From UMGS1668 sp035447605 (GTDB lineage Bacteria; Bacillota; Clostridia; Oscillospirales; Ruminococcaceae): a DNA stretch of 64,000 bases. The stretch's first letter is position 1, and each line of letters begins with the position of its first letter. Shown here one piece after another: positions 51,794 to 59,709 of the stretch. Where the stretch lies: assembly GCA_035447605.1 (NCBI GenBank), contig DAOTHJ010000003.1, positions 1 to 64,000 of the forward strand, given 5' to 3'. Position numbers and translations under genes: made by a program. The notes under the pieces are model-generated. The model had not been told where the DNA came from and searched no databases. It saw only the letters and a program-made list of their open reading frames with translations.

Positions 51794-52083
51794 ATTTCAT
51801 CCTCCCATGCAGGAAATTCAGTTCCCACCCGCACTTAATCCATGGAACGCGCGGTTCCAGAAAATCAAAAACGCCCGTCGGAGCCACCACCGGCGAAAGC
51901 TGTACCTGTTATTATACGACAAAATGCCGGAAATGAACAGCAGTTTTTGCAGCTTTCGTCCTCCGCGGGCGTTTTGCATGTCAGGAGCGATTTTTCATGC
52001 ACCGGACTTTTCATTTCATGGATTTTGTTATACAATATATAAGGAATAATTTTCAGTTGCCGACCAAAGGAAAGGACAGAGCT

Positions 52084-54591
52084 ATGCCGCTGAAATGGAA
52101 ACAGGGGGAAAACCTCCATTGGATGGCGTTTGGACTCGCGTTTGTCTGCGCGGTCATCGTCTTTGCGCCCATCACGATCAAAAACGGAGGGATCTTCACC
52201 TATTACGGGGATTTCAACGTTCAGGACATCCCGTTTATGATGCACGTCCACGATATGGTGCTGGAAGGGAATTTCGGCTGGGACTGGAATACGGATCTCG
52301 GCGCAAACTTCATCGGCTCCTATTCGTTTTATTTTTTGTTCAGCCCGTTCTTCTGGCTGACGCTTCCGTTCCCAACCTCGTGGGTCCCGTATCTGATGGC
52401 GCCGCTGCTGGTGCTGAAATTCAGCTTTGCGGCGTTCACCTCTTTTTTTTATTTCAAACGCTTCGTCGGCGACAAGCACTGGGCGGTTCTCGCCTCGCTG
52501 CTCTACGCCTTTTGCGGTTTCTCCATTTATAACGTTTTCTTCTTCCATTTTCACGAGATGCTCGTCTTCTTCCCGCTGATGCTCATCGGCATGGAGGAGC
52601 TGCTTGAGAACGACCGCCACGGCATCTTTGCCCTGACCGTTGCCGTCAACGCGATCGTGCACTACTGGTTCTTTATCGGAGAAGCGGTCTTTCTCGTTTT
52701 CTACTTCTTTGTCCGCATCTCGGTGAAGGGCACGCCGCACCGGCTCCGTAAGTTCTGTTTCGTTGCGCTGGAGGCCGTGCTCGGCGTTGGCATCGCCATG
52801 GCGGCGTTTTTGCCCTCCGTGCTCGCTATCTGGAGTAACCCGCGAACCGGAACGGGGAATCTGCTGAGCGGCTGGTACCTCTGGCTTTATTACAGCGAGC
52901 AGCGCATCCCGGCTATTGTCGCGAGCTTTTTCTTCCCGCCCGACCTGCCTTCCCGCCAGAACATGTTTACCGGGCAAGGGGCGCAGTGGGCCTCGATGGC
53001 GGGCTGGCTTCCGCTTTACGGCATGGTCGGCGTGCTGGCCTATATGCGCAGTTCAAAAGGCACATGGCTCCGCCGCATGATTCTCGTCTGCACGGTCTGT
53101 GCCGCGGTTCCGTGGATGAACGCGCTGTTCATCCTGATGAATAACTCTTATTATACCCGCTGGTTCTACATGTTTGAGATTATGCTCGCGCTCGCCACCG
53201 CCAAGGCGCTTGAGCGCTGCGCGGACGAGGTGCCGGAGCGCGTGATCGATTTCAAAAAGGGCCTGATCCCCAGCGCCGTGCTCATGAGCATCTATACCGT
53301 CGCCATCGGCCTGACGCCGGTGGAGGAGGAAGGCGTCTGGAGCTTCGGGCTCGAAAACGACCCCGCGATCTTCTGGCAGACGGTGGCCTTTGCGTTTATC
53401 TGCCTCGGCATCACGTTCTGCCTGTGGAGGCTGCGCAGGAAGCCGTATTTCCGTAAGCTCTCGATGGGCTTCACGGCGCTCGCCTGCGTCGCCTACGGCG
53501 TCATCTACCTGCTCAACGGATACAGCTATTCCTCCTCGCACGATACGATCGTCCATGAGGCCACCGCTTACCGCGGCGAGGTGAGCCTTCCCGAGCCAGA
53601 CGGCAATTTCACGCGCTGCGATTTCTACGGTGCGCTCGACAACATGGGTCTTTATTGGGAACTGCCGTCCATTCATTGCTTCCACAGCGTCGTTCCGGCC
53701 TCCATCATGGAGTTTTATCCGATGGTCGACGTGACGCGCGATGTCTCCAGCAAGCCGGATTATTCCTATTATGCCCTGCGCAGTTTCCTTTCCGTCCGCT
53801 GGCTGTATGCAAAGGATGCCCCGGAGGAATCTCCGGTCCAGGGCTTTGAATATTATGGCACCGAAGACGGCTATACGATCTATGAAAATACAAACTACGT
53901 CCCGATGGGATATACGTTTGACAATTATATTACGGAGGCGGAATTCGAGAATGTGCCCATCGAATACCGGGATCGCGTTCTGCTCTCGGCTCTGGTGCTG
54001 AACGAAACGCAGATCGGTTATTACGACAAGCTGCTGACGCACCTCAAGGACGGGCCGGATTATTATATGTCGTATGAGGATTTCGAGGGATACGCCGCAA
54101 AGCGTGCCTCCCATGCTTCCGAGAGCTTTGTCGGGACCTCCGACGGCTTTGTCTGCCGCATCAATCTGCGCTGGAAGAATCTCGTCTTTTTCTCTGTTCC
54201 TTACGATGAGGGCTGGACCGCCTATGTCAACGGCGTGGAGACCGCGATTGAGCAGGTGGATTACGGCTTCATGGCGGTTCCCGCGCCGAAGGGCGACGTG
54301 GTCATCGAGTTTCGGTATGAGACGCCGGGTCTCAGGGCCGGCGCGTATATCAGCGGCGCTTCGCTGATCCTCTTAGCCGCCTACGGCCTGTTCTGGGCGT
54401 ATCTCAACCGCAGGAGCAGGGCGGATGTCGCTTATCTGAATGAACTTCTCGGTGAGCGAAGCCGGGCCGTCTCTGCCGACGAACCGGAGCTTCCGCCCGA
54501 GGAGGATCTGACCATCGTGCGTTCTCCGGAGGATGTACCGCCGCCCAACGATCAGGACGGTCCGGAGGAAACTTATTACCCGGAGCTCTGA
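52084..54591 (+). CDS. YfhO-family large polytopic membrane protein
   Basis: An 835-residue protein with about twelve transmembrane helices in the first 500 residues and one near the C-terminus, the layout of YfhO-type GT-C-fold enzymes, which in Gram-positives glycosylate lipoteichoic acid or other wall polymers from lipid-linked sugars. An acidic Asp-containing loop after the first helix (YGDFNVQDIPF) fits the GT-C catalytic motif. A soluble extracellular domain lies between residues 500 and 750. The tail (DEPELPPEEDLTIVRS...NDQDGPEETYYPEL) is acidic. ATG at 52084 after AAAGGAAAGG is chosen. Its last codons are the first copy of a 67-bp tandem repeat. Confidence 0.85.
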   Translation: MPLKWKQGENLHWMAFGLAFVCAVIVFAPITIKNGGIFTYYGDFNVQDIPFMMHVHDMVLEGNFGWDWNTDLGANFIGSYSFYFLFSPFFWLTLPFPTSWVPYLMAPLLVLKFSFAAFTSFFYFKRFVGDKHWAVLASLLYAFCGFSIYNVFFFHFHEMLVFFPLMLIGMEELLENDRHGIFALTVAVNAIVHYWFFIGEAVFLVFYFFVRISVKGTPHRLRKFCFVALEAVLGVGIAMAAFLPSVLAIWSNPRTGTGNLLSGWYLWLYYSEQRIPAIVASFFFPPDLPSRQNMFTGQGAQWASMAGWLPLYGMVGVLAYMRSSKGTWLRRMILVCTVCAAVPWMNALFILMNNSYYTRWFYMFEIMLALATAKALERCADEVPERVIDFKKGLIPSAVLMSIYTVAIGLTPVEEEGVWSFGLENDPAIFWQTVAFAFICLGITFCLWRLRRKPYFRKLSMGFTALACVAYGVIYLLNGYSYSSSHDTIVHEATAYRGEVSLPEPDGNFTRCDFYGALDNMGLYWELPSIHCFHSVVPASIMEFYPMVDVTRDVSSKPDYSYYALRSFLSVRWLYAKDAPEESPVQGFEYYGTEDGYTIYENTNYVPMGYTFDNYITEAEFENVPIEYRDRVLLSALVLNETQIGYYDKLLTHLKDGPDYYMSYEDFEGYAAKRASHASESFVGTSDGFVCRINLRWKNLVFFSVPYDEGWTAYVNGVETAIEQVDYGFMAVPAPKGDVVIEFRYETPGLRAGAYISGASLILLAAYGLFWAYLNRRSRADVAYLNELLGERSRAVSADEPELPPEEDLTIVRSPEDVPPPNDQDGPEETYYPEL

Positions 54592-54944
54592 GGTTTCGGG
54601 GCGGCGGGCGCCCAATGATCAGGACGGCCCGGAGGAGACCTATTACCCGGAGCTTTGAGATTTCCGGGGCAGCGGGCGCCCAACGATCAGGATGGTCCGG
54701 AGGAAACCTATTATCCGGAGCTTTGAGATTTCGGGGCGGCGGGCGCCCAACGATCAGGATGGTCCGGAGGAAACTTATTACCCGGAGCTCTGAGGTTTCG
54801 GGGCGGTGGGTGCCCAACGATCAGGATGGTCCGGAGGAGACCTATTACCCGGAGCTTTGAGATTTCGGGGCGGCGGGTGCCCAACGATCAGGATGGTCCG
54901 GAGGAGACCTATTACCCGGAGCTTTGAGATTTCCGGGGCAGCCT
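54544..54944 (+). repeat. Six tandem copies of a 67-bp repeat
   Basis: Copies begin at 54544, 54611, 54679, 54746, 54813 and 54880 with a period of 67 bp (one of 68). Each starts CCCAACGATCAGGA and runs through TCCGGAGG, TATTACCCGGAGCT, a TGA stop, TTTCGGGGC and a GGCGGG end. The first copy encodes the last 14 residues and stop of the YfhO gene; the other five are non-coding duplicates of that gene end. Copies differ at about one to six positions. The last copy runs into the leader of the DUF4349 gene. No spacers occur, so it is not a CRISPR array. No T-rich terminator is seen between the two genes. Confidence 0.93.
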
Positions 54945-55006
54945 GCAACAAAAAAGGAAGAATCGGCCACTTATGGGATGAAACGACTTTTACGGAGGGA
55001 ATGACC

Positions 55007-56056
55007 ATGAAGAAAGTATTTGCAATTCTCGTGTCTCTGCTACTCATCCTATCGTTCGCAGCCTGTGCCTCTTCCGCGAAGGACGAGGCGACCATGGAGG
55101 AAGAGGCGCCACAGGCCTCCGAGGATTACGACGGCCAGATGTTGGGCGGCGGATATTCCGGAATGACGGCCTCGGAGTCCGGATGGAACTACACGGCGGA
55201 TGCGTCCAAGGATACAGCGGAAACACCTGCCGTCAATGACAGCGCCGCCGCCGAGACGACCGGCCGCAAACTGATCCGCACGGTGACCATGGAGCTTCAA
55301 ACGCTGGAATTCGACACCTTTACCGAACAGGTCGACGCGATGGTGACGGATCTCGGCGGTTATGTGCAGAGCTCCAGCTTCAACGGAAATTCGATCTATT
55401 CTTCTTCCGATCGGAATGTGGGCTACACGCTCCGCATTCCGGCCGACAAGCTGGATGCGTTCCTCGAGCAGATCGGCGGCATGGCGAACGTGACCTACCG
55501 CAACGAGGAGACGCAGGACGTCACGCTGGACTATGTCGATATCGAGGCCCACAAGGAATCCCTTCAGACCGAGTACGACCGTCTGATTGAGCTTCTGGCC
55601 ATGGCGGAGAATGTCGACGCCATCGTCACGCTGGAAGCCCGCCTTTCCGAGGTTCGCTATCAGATTGAGTCCTACGAGAGCCAGCTGCGCATGTACGACA
55701 ACCAAGTTGATTACAGTACCGTCTATCTGACCATCGACGAAGTGCAGCGGGAAACGCAGGTCGAGGAGGGTACGGTCTGGGAGCGCATCTCCACCCGCCT
55801 GAGCGACAACTTCTATCAGATCGGCCAGGACTTTGAGAATTTTTCCGTCTGGTTTGTCAGCAGCCTGCCCTACATCGTGATCTGGGCCGTGATTATTGCC
55901 GTGCTTGCGCTGGCCGTCAGCGGCATTCTCCGCGGCAGCAGAAAGCGCCGTGAGAACCGGGAGGCAAAGAAGGCCGCCAAGCTTCGCGCCAAATATGAGG
56001 CGAAACAGGCCGCTCCCGAAAGCCCCGTAGGGCCTTCGGAAGAGAAGAAAGAATAA
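55007..56056 (+). CDS. DUF4349-family lipoprotein
   Basis: A 349-residue membrane lipoprotein. Its signal peptide ends FAAC with the lipidated cysteine at residue 20; a Ser/Glu-rich linker leads to the DUF4349 domain (RKLIRTVTMELQTLEFDTFTEQVDAMVTDLGGYVQSS, YTLRIPADKLDAFLEQI), a coiled-coil (about 195-245) and a C-terminal transmembrane helix (LPYIVIWAVIIAVLALAVSGIL) with a basic cytoplasmic tail. Anchored at both ends, it may span the outer face of the membrane; function unknown. ATG at 55007 is about 8 bases after ACGGAGG; reading frames extending into the repeats are rejected. Confidence 0.85.
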   Translation: MKKVFAILVSLLLILSFAACASSAKDEATMEEEAPQASEDYDGQMLGGGYSGMTASESGWNYTADASKDTAETPAVNDSAAAETTGRKLIRTVTMELQTLEFDTFTEQVDAMVTDLGGYVQSSSFNGNSIYSSSDRNVGYTLRIPADKLDAFLEQIGGMANVTYRNEETQDVTLDYVDIEAHKESLQTEYDRLIELLAMAENVDAIVTLEARLSEVRYQIESYESQLRMYDNQVDYSTVYLTIDEVQRETQVEEGTVWERISTRLSDNFYQIGQDFENFSVWFVSSLPYIVIWAVIIAVLALAVSGILRGSRKRRENREAKKAAKLRAKYEAKQAAPESPVGPSEEKKE

Positions 56057-56067
56057 GGAAAAAAACA

Positions 56068-56098
56068 AAAAGGGCCTGTCTGAGGACGGGCCTTTTTT
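56068..56098 (+). terminator. Intrinsic terminator of the DUF4349 gene
   Basis: AAAAGGGCCTGTC pairs with GACGGGCCTTTT with a one-base bulge and a TGAG loop, followed by a T run. Confidence 0.85.
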
Positions 56099-56100
56099 CG

Positions 56101-56129
56101 TTGCGAAACAAAGAAAAGCGTGCTATCAT
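56101..56129 (+). promoter_or_regulatory. Promoter of the sseB-like gene
   Basis: TTGCGA at 56101-56106 and TATCAT at 56124-56129 with a 17-bp spacer, about 26 bp before the ATG. Confidence 0.6.
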
Positions 56130-56154
56130 ATAATGGAAGAAAGGGGGCGTCCGT

Positions 56155-56862
56155 ATGGATATCACCGGATTCGAAAACGGTCTCGACGTCGGGGAGATTG
56201 CCGGCGTTTTGGCCGGGGAAGATATGAAACGAAAAAAAGAAGTCTTCAGCGACCTCAAGGATTCCGCGTTTCTGATCCCGTATAATAAAACACAGACGGA
56301 CATCCGCCTGCTCAAAATCCCGGAAAAAGGGGAATATCTGCCCGCCTTTACGAGCTATGCCGAGTTCATGAAAAGCCCGCTCGATCACGAAAAAGTCGTC
56401 GTCCTGCCGTTTGCCAAACTGGAATCCATCCTGGCAAACGCACCGGAGTCGGTTTCGGGCATCGTCGTCAATCCGCACGGCAAATCCCTGCTGATCCAGC
56501 GCAAACAGACGATCTCGGAGCCGGCGGTCTCTCTCGAGAAACAGACCTATTCCGGCGGCCTCAAGCTCTCCAAACCGAATTATATCCCTGAGCCCGTGCT
56601 CGCGGCGCTGAGCGGCTTTTTCAGCGCGTCGGACGATGTCTACCGCGCCTGGCTGCTCCTCTCTCAGGGGAAAGAGGAGATCGCCCCGCATCTGCTGCTG
56701 CTCGTCGATTTCGACGGCGACAAGGAGGCCTTTTTCACAAAGATCGCAAAAGCCGTCCGGCCGTTTTTCCGCAAGGGCGACCGCTTCGAGATGATGAAGG
56801 CGGATTTCAAGCTGATTCAGGCCGCGGAGAAACTTTCGCATCCGTTTTATCAAAAGGCGTGA
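56155..56862 (+). CDS. SseB-family protein
   Basis: A 235-residue cytoplasmic protein with an SseB N-terminal domain (FLIPYNKTQTDIRLLKIPEKGEYLPAFTSYAEFMK, then VVVLPFAKLESIL and GIVVNPHG) and an SseB C-terminal domain (VYRAWLLLSQGK, HLLLLVDFDGDKEAFFTKIAKAVRPF). Known family members are tied to serine sensitivity in E. coli and to secretion chaperone-like roles elsewhere; the molecular function is not established. Promoter directly upstream; monocistronic. Confidence 0.82.
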   Translation: MDITGFENGLDVGEIAGVLAGEDMKRKKEVFSDLKDSAFLIPYNKTQTDIRLLKIPEKGEYLPAFTSYAEFMKSPLDHEKVVVLPFAKLESILANAPESVSGIVVNPHGKSLLIQRKQTISEPAVSLEKQTYSGGLKLSKPNYIPEPVLAALSGFFSASDDVYRAWLLLSQGKEEIAPHLLLLVDFDGDKEAFFTKIAKAVRPFFRKGDRFEMMKADFKLIQAAEKLSHPFYQKA

Positions 56863-56872
56863 GCCGTTTTGC

Positions 56873-56901
56873 TTGTGATCCGTGCGGAAATGTAGTATAA
56901 T
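56873..56901 (+). promoter_or_regulatory. Promoter of the corrinoid adenosyltransferase gene
   Basis: TTGTGA at 56873-56878 and TATAAT at 56896-56901 with a 17-bp spacer, 34 bp before the ATG. Confidence 0.7.
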
Positions 56902-56934
56902 AAATAAGGATAAAATAAAGAAGGGGGATTCCTG

Positions 56935-57438
56935 ATGGAAAACGGTCATGTCCGTCTTTTTACCGGCGACGGCAAGGGCAAAACCGTCATGGCGCTCGGG
57001 CTTGCGGTGCGCGTGGCGGGGCAAGGCAGAAAAGTATTTGTCGGCCAGTTCATCAAGGATGACCCACACGGCGACATTCTGGCACTGCGCAAGGCCATTC
57101 CCGGGGTTGTAACCGCCCAGTTCGGCTGCGGCACCGGCTGTATCTGCGGCAGGGAACCGGATGCGAAGGACCGCGAATGCGCAAGACGCGGCCTTGAGCG
57201 CGCGAGGCAGGCGCTAACGAGCGGCGGCTTCGGCCTCGTCGTTCTGGATGAGATCACGATCCCGATGTACTTCGGCCTGATCTCGGCCGACGAGGTGCGG
57301 GAGCTTCTCTCCCTTCGGGCGCCGATCTGCGAGCTGGTGCTGACCGGCCGCTACGCCCCGGAGGAGCTTAAAGCCCTCTGCGATATGGTGACGGTCGTCA
57401 CCTCCGAAAAGTTGCCGGATCCCGTCCCGGATATCTGA
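56935..57438 (+). CDS. cobO: Corrinoid adenosyltransferase (CobA/CobO/BtuR)
   Basis: A 167-residue P-loop enzyme that adenosylates cobalt in corrinoids to give the coenzyme B12 form. P-loop GDGKGKTVMALGLA at 11-24, FVGQFIKDD, and a Walker-B-like VVLDEITIPMYFGL followed by ELVLTGRYAPEEL. It is shorter than E. coli BtuR in the N-terminus, as in many Firmicutes. A cobalamin riboswitch lies 260 bp downstream, not upstream, so this gene is not directly under it. Confidence 0.93.
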   Translation: MENGHVRLFTGDGKGKTVMALGLAVRVAGQGRKVFVGQFIKDDPHGDILALRKAIPGVVTAQFGCGTGCICGREPDAKDRECARRGLERARQALTSGGFGLVVLDEITIPMYFGLISADEVRELLSLRAPICELVLTGRYAPEELKALCDMVTVVTSEKLPDPVPDI

Positions 57439-57454
57439 AATAAGATCCATAACC

Positions 57455-57482
57455 GGAGGCCGCGAGGCCTCCTTTTGTTTTG
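57455..57482 (+). terminator. Intrinsic terminator of cobO
   Basis: GGAGGCC (57455-57461) pairs with GGCCTCC (57466-57472) with a GCGA loop, then TTTTGTTTT. Confidence 0.88.
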
Positions 57483-57660
57483 AAAAACCGCGGCGGGCGA
57501 ATAAAAAGGGAGAGGAAGCCTGTTTTCTTTCAGAAGGCGGTTCCATTCGGCCGCCGCTGGGATGCCTCTTACGGCCAATGAAGAAGCGGAGAGGGCCTCC
57601 CATCGGCCGCATCCGGCTATGCCGGAGCAAGGTTCTCTTCCGGAAATCGCAAAAACGGAA

Positions 57661-57689
57661 TTGCTTTTCTCCGTACAGGGGAGTACAAT
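57661..57689 (+). promoter_or_regulatory. Promoter of the cobalamin riboswitch transcript
   Basis: TTGCTT at 57661-57666 and TACAAT at 57684-57689 with a 17-bp spacer. Transcription would start near 57696, at the 5' end of the aptamer. Confidence 0.75.
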
Positions 57690-57699
57690 GAAAATTGCC

Positions 57700-57905
57700 G
57701 GAAGGCACAGCTTGAAAATTGGATATTGTGGGTTTTGCGGTTGCCCGAAAGGGATCCCGTTGTAACGGACGGGATGGAAGGCGGTGAGAATCCGTCGCTG
57801 TGACCTCAACTGTAATTGCCGACGAAGGAGGCATTTGCCACTGTCTTTTTGATGGGAAGGCGCCTCCGGAGGATGAAGCATAAGCCAGGATAATTTCCGC
57901 AAAAT
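57700..57905 (+). promoter_or_regulatory. Cobalamin riboswitch
   Basis: The conserved boxes of the B12 aptamer are present in the right order: GGTGAGAATCC (57783-57793), the CAACTGTAA segment (about 57808-57816), GCCACTGT (57837-57844), GGGAAGG (57854-57860) and the B12 box AAGCCAGGA (57882-57890). The first stems lie upstream of these. It is expected to bind adenosylcobalamin or another corrinoid and control the terminator at 57990-58024. The next gene is an AraC-type HTH, an unusual target. Confidence 0.92.
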
Positions 57906-57989
57906 CATTTCTCGGGTTCGGAGAGCACCACATAGTCATTTGACCGGAGAGGGGTCTGTTCAAGGGAGCAGTCCTTTTTTGAGTAGTCG

Positions 57990-58024
57990 GATGCTTTTCT
58001 CACTTGAGAAAGGCATCTTTTTTT
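57990..58024 (+). terminator. Terminator, likely riboswitch expression platform
   Basis: GATGCTTTTCTC pairs with GAGAAAGGCATC (one G-U pair) with an ACTT loop, followed by seven T. It lies about 85 bases after the aptamer, within reach for riboswitch control, and before the AraC gene. Confidence 0.85.
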
Positions 58025-58188
58025 GTTATAAGCGGTCCTCACCGCTTCTTTCCGGGAAGGATGTCTCAACGCTCGACGATATCCTTTCCTCTGTGCCGGA
58101 AAGAACGGTGCGGCAGGGCGGTCCTTTCACTCCAGCCGTCCTGCCGCCATCCTCCCGTAAAATCTGTGAAACGAAAGGGGCTTCGAAA

Positions 58189-58506
58189 ATGGATTATAAA
58201 ACCGCCGTTCTGACAGGAAAGAGCTTCATTGAAGAGAACCTTTTGGAAGATCTTTCGCCGTATACGATCGCTTCCGCCGCCGGGTACTCGGTTTTTCATT
58301 ATTGCCGCCTGTTCCGGGAATGCACCGGAGAGAGTCTGATGGGCTATGTCCGCCGGCTCCGGCTGGTGCTCTCCGTGCGGGAAATCGAGCAGGGCAGGCC
58401 GCTTTCGGACATTGCGGTGAAGTACGGATTCGAGACGGTCAGCGGTTTTTCCCGCGCCTATAAACGGCAGTTCGGCTCTTTTCCCGTCTCCCGAAAGACC
58501 GCTTGA
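58189..58506 (+). CDS. AraC-type helix-turn-helix protein, DNA-binding domain only
   Basis: A 105-residue protein made of the two AraC-type helix-turn-helix motifs alone (SPYTIASAAGYSVFHYCRLFRECTGESLMGYVRRLRL and GRPLSDIAVKYGFETVSGFSRAYKRQFGSFP). It has no ligand domain, like the MarA/SoxS class. AAAGGGG lies 8 bases before the ATG at 58189. Reading frames extending upstream cross the terminator and are rejected. It lies downstream of the cobalamin riboswitch and no other promoter is evident, so corrinoid-controlled expression is inferred. Confidence 0.85.
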   Translation: MDYKTAVLTGKSFIEENLLEDLSPYTIASAAGYSVFHYCRLFRECTGESLMGYVRRLRLVLSVREIEQGRPLSDIAVKYGFETVSGFSRAYKRQFGSFPVSRKTA

Positions 58507-58555
58507 GATCCGGGAAAAACCGTGGAATTTTCCGCGTTTTCGACACAGATTTCTG

Positions 58556-58584
58556 TTGACAAAATTCGCTCCGGCAGTTATAAT
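58556..58584 (+). promoter_or_regulatory. Promoter of the tRNA-Pro gene
   Basis: Consensus TTGACA (58556-58561) and TATAAT (58579-58584) with a 17-bp spacer, 12 bp before the mature tRNA. Confidence 0.9.
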
Positions 58585-58596
58585 AAAAAAGCTGTC

Positions 58597-58673
58597 CGGG
58601 GTGTAGCGCAGTTTGGTAGCGCGCTTGGTTCGGGACCAAGAGGCCGCGAGTTCGAATCTCGCCACTCCGACCA
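58597..58673 (+). tRNA. tRNA-Pro, anticodon CGG
   Basis: A 77-base cloverleaf with acceptor CGGGGTG/CACTCCG (one G-U pair), D arm GCGC..GCGC, anticodon arm CTTGG-TTCGGGA-CCAAG with anticodon CGG, a normal variable loop, T arm CGAG-TTCGAAT-CTCG and an encoded CCA end. Confidence 0.97.
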
Positions 58674-58676
58674 AAT

Positions 58677-58726
58677 AAGCCGCATGGTTAAGCCGTTTAT
58701 GGTGTAGCTATGCGGCTTGTTTTTTA
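58677..58726 (+). terminator. Intrinsic terminator of the tRNA-Pro gene
   Basis: AAGCCGCAT (58677-58685) pairs with ATGCGGCTT (58710-58718), followed by GTTTTTT. Confidence 0.85.
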
Positions 58727-59240
58727 GGCATTTTTGGCGCTTGGGGTTTATTTGGGGTTTATTTATCCGGATTCAAGTCCCGGATACGGCTTGAGGCTTG
58801 CCCTTCGACGTGAGCAGACCCTCCAAGATATCCGCCGACGGAATAGAATGAGCCTATATCCGTTCCGTAGTAGAGACATCGGCATGAACACTGGGAATAT
58901 CCAGATAAAATATGCACGTAAAAAGCACCTCTTTTCGCTTGAAAAAGAGGTGCTTAAATTATTGACTTTTTTCGAGAAAAAGTCGGGAAATCCCATGAAA
59001 TATTATCGCCTAAAAAACCTTTTTCTACCGGTGCGGAAATGAATATCGGATTGATAATTATTAGGATTCTATCACAAAACGATAAACTTTAATCACAAGA
59101 CAGAGAAAACAGTTCGTTTTATGGGAATCTGACTTCACAGGCATGCCTATTGTCTATCTATCGAATTAAACCGAGAAAAAAGTAAGAATTAGGGAAAACA
59201 TACAAAATGGTGAGACATAAGTGTACCAACATAGAATATT
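58727..59240. other. AT-rich gene-poor region after tRNA-Pro
   Basis: A short direct repeat TTGGGGTTTA occurs twice at about 58742 and 58753. At 58923-58955 a hairpin (AAGCACCTCTTTT with AAAAGAGGTGCTT) has its T run on the minus strand. Base composition is visibly richer in A+T than the rest of the window. No reading frame resembles a known protein, and no integrase was found. Confidence 0.5.
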
Positions 59241-59243
59241 TTG

Positions 59244-59272
59244 TTGAAATTGTTGGAAAACGTTTCTACAAT
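59244..59272 (+). promoter_or_regulatory. Promoter in the AT-rich region
   Basis: TTGAAA at 59244-59249 and TACAAT at 59267-59272 with a 17-bp spacer. It reads toward a small hydrophobic reading frame with a strong AAAGGAGG. Confidence 0.6.
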
Positions 59273-59378
59273 AAACGTAGATCGTAAAAACGCAACGGCT
59301 ACCCCAATGAAAGCTCGAAAGATTTTAAAAATAGATTCTTTTTGTAAAACAGTATTCGTTATCATTCGAACAAAGGAG

Positions 59379-59459
59379 GTGAGTATCATCTGGGCTTTTT
59401 TATTGGCTTTATTATTTTTACCGATAGCTGTTTTAGCCGACCTCATAAAGCGCAAATAA
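59379..59459 (+). CDS. Possible small hydrophobic peptide
   Basis: A 26-codon frame with one hydrophobic helix (IIWAFLLALLFLPIAVLADL) and a basic end (IKRK). The strong AAAGGAGG at 59372-59379 overlaps the GTG, so the true start codon is uncertain; an ATG at 59307 in the same frame is the longer option. The promoter at 59244-59272 drives it. The size, helix and basic tail resemble type I toxin peptides or leader peptides, but no family match is claimed. Confidence 0.35.
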   Translation: MSIIWAFLLALLFLPIAVLADLIKRK

Positions 59460-59709
59460 GGTACCGCTAAGTTTGGATATCCCGCTGTCAATGATTTTTA
59501 AAGATTGCCTTGCCTGAGCGGCCAATGCCGATGCCATCTGCGCCATGGGAAGGATATGATACTTTCTCATGGAACCGCATCAGATGGTTTCCAGAGAAGA
59601 ATCTGCGGATGATGTGGAACAGCCGTGCCGCATTAAATCAGATTCAGGTGGCCGTTTTACCTAAAAAGAGATCCCTCTCTATTTTTAGAGAGGGATCTCC
59701 GATGTTTTG
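59460..59709. terminator. Minus-strand terminator and flanking non-coding DNA
   Basis: At 59668-59680 and 59687-59699 a perfect 13-bp stem (GAGATCCCTCTCT/AGAGAGGGATCTC) is followed on the minus strand by TTTTT (plus 59663-59667). It ends the minus-strand operon whose last gene stops at 59710. Nothing else is recognised in this stretch. Confidence 0.85.

Noticed and set aside
54544..54944. CRISPR array
   Set aside because: The 67-bp units abut without unique spacers and include coding sequence of the upstream gene; no cas genes are present.
54806..55006. N-terminal extension of the DUF4349 protein through the repeats
   Set aside because: The signal peptide with lipobox begins at 55007 behind a good ribosome binding site; the extension is repeat-derived and would bury the signal peptide.
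57940..58188. N-terminal extension of the AraC-type protein
   Set aside because: It would be translated across the terminator hairpin and T run, has no family similarity and no ribosome binding site.
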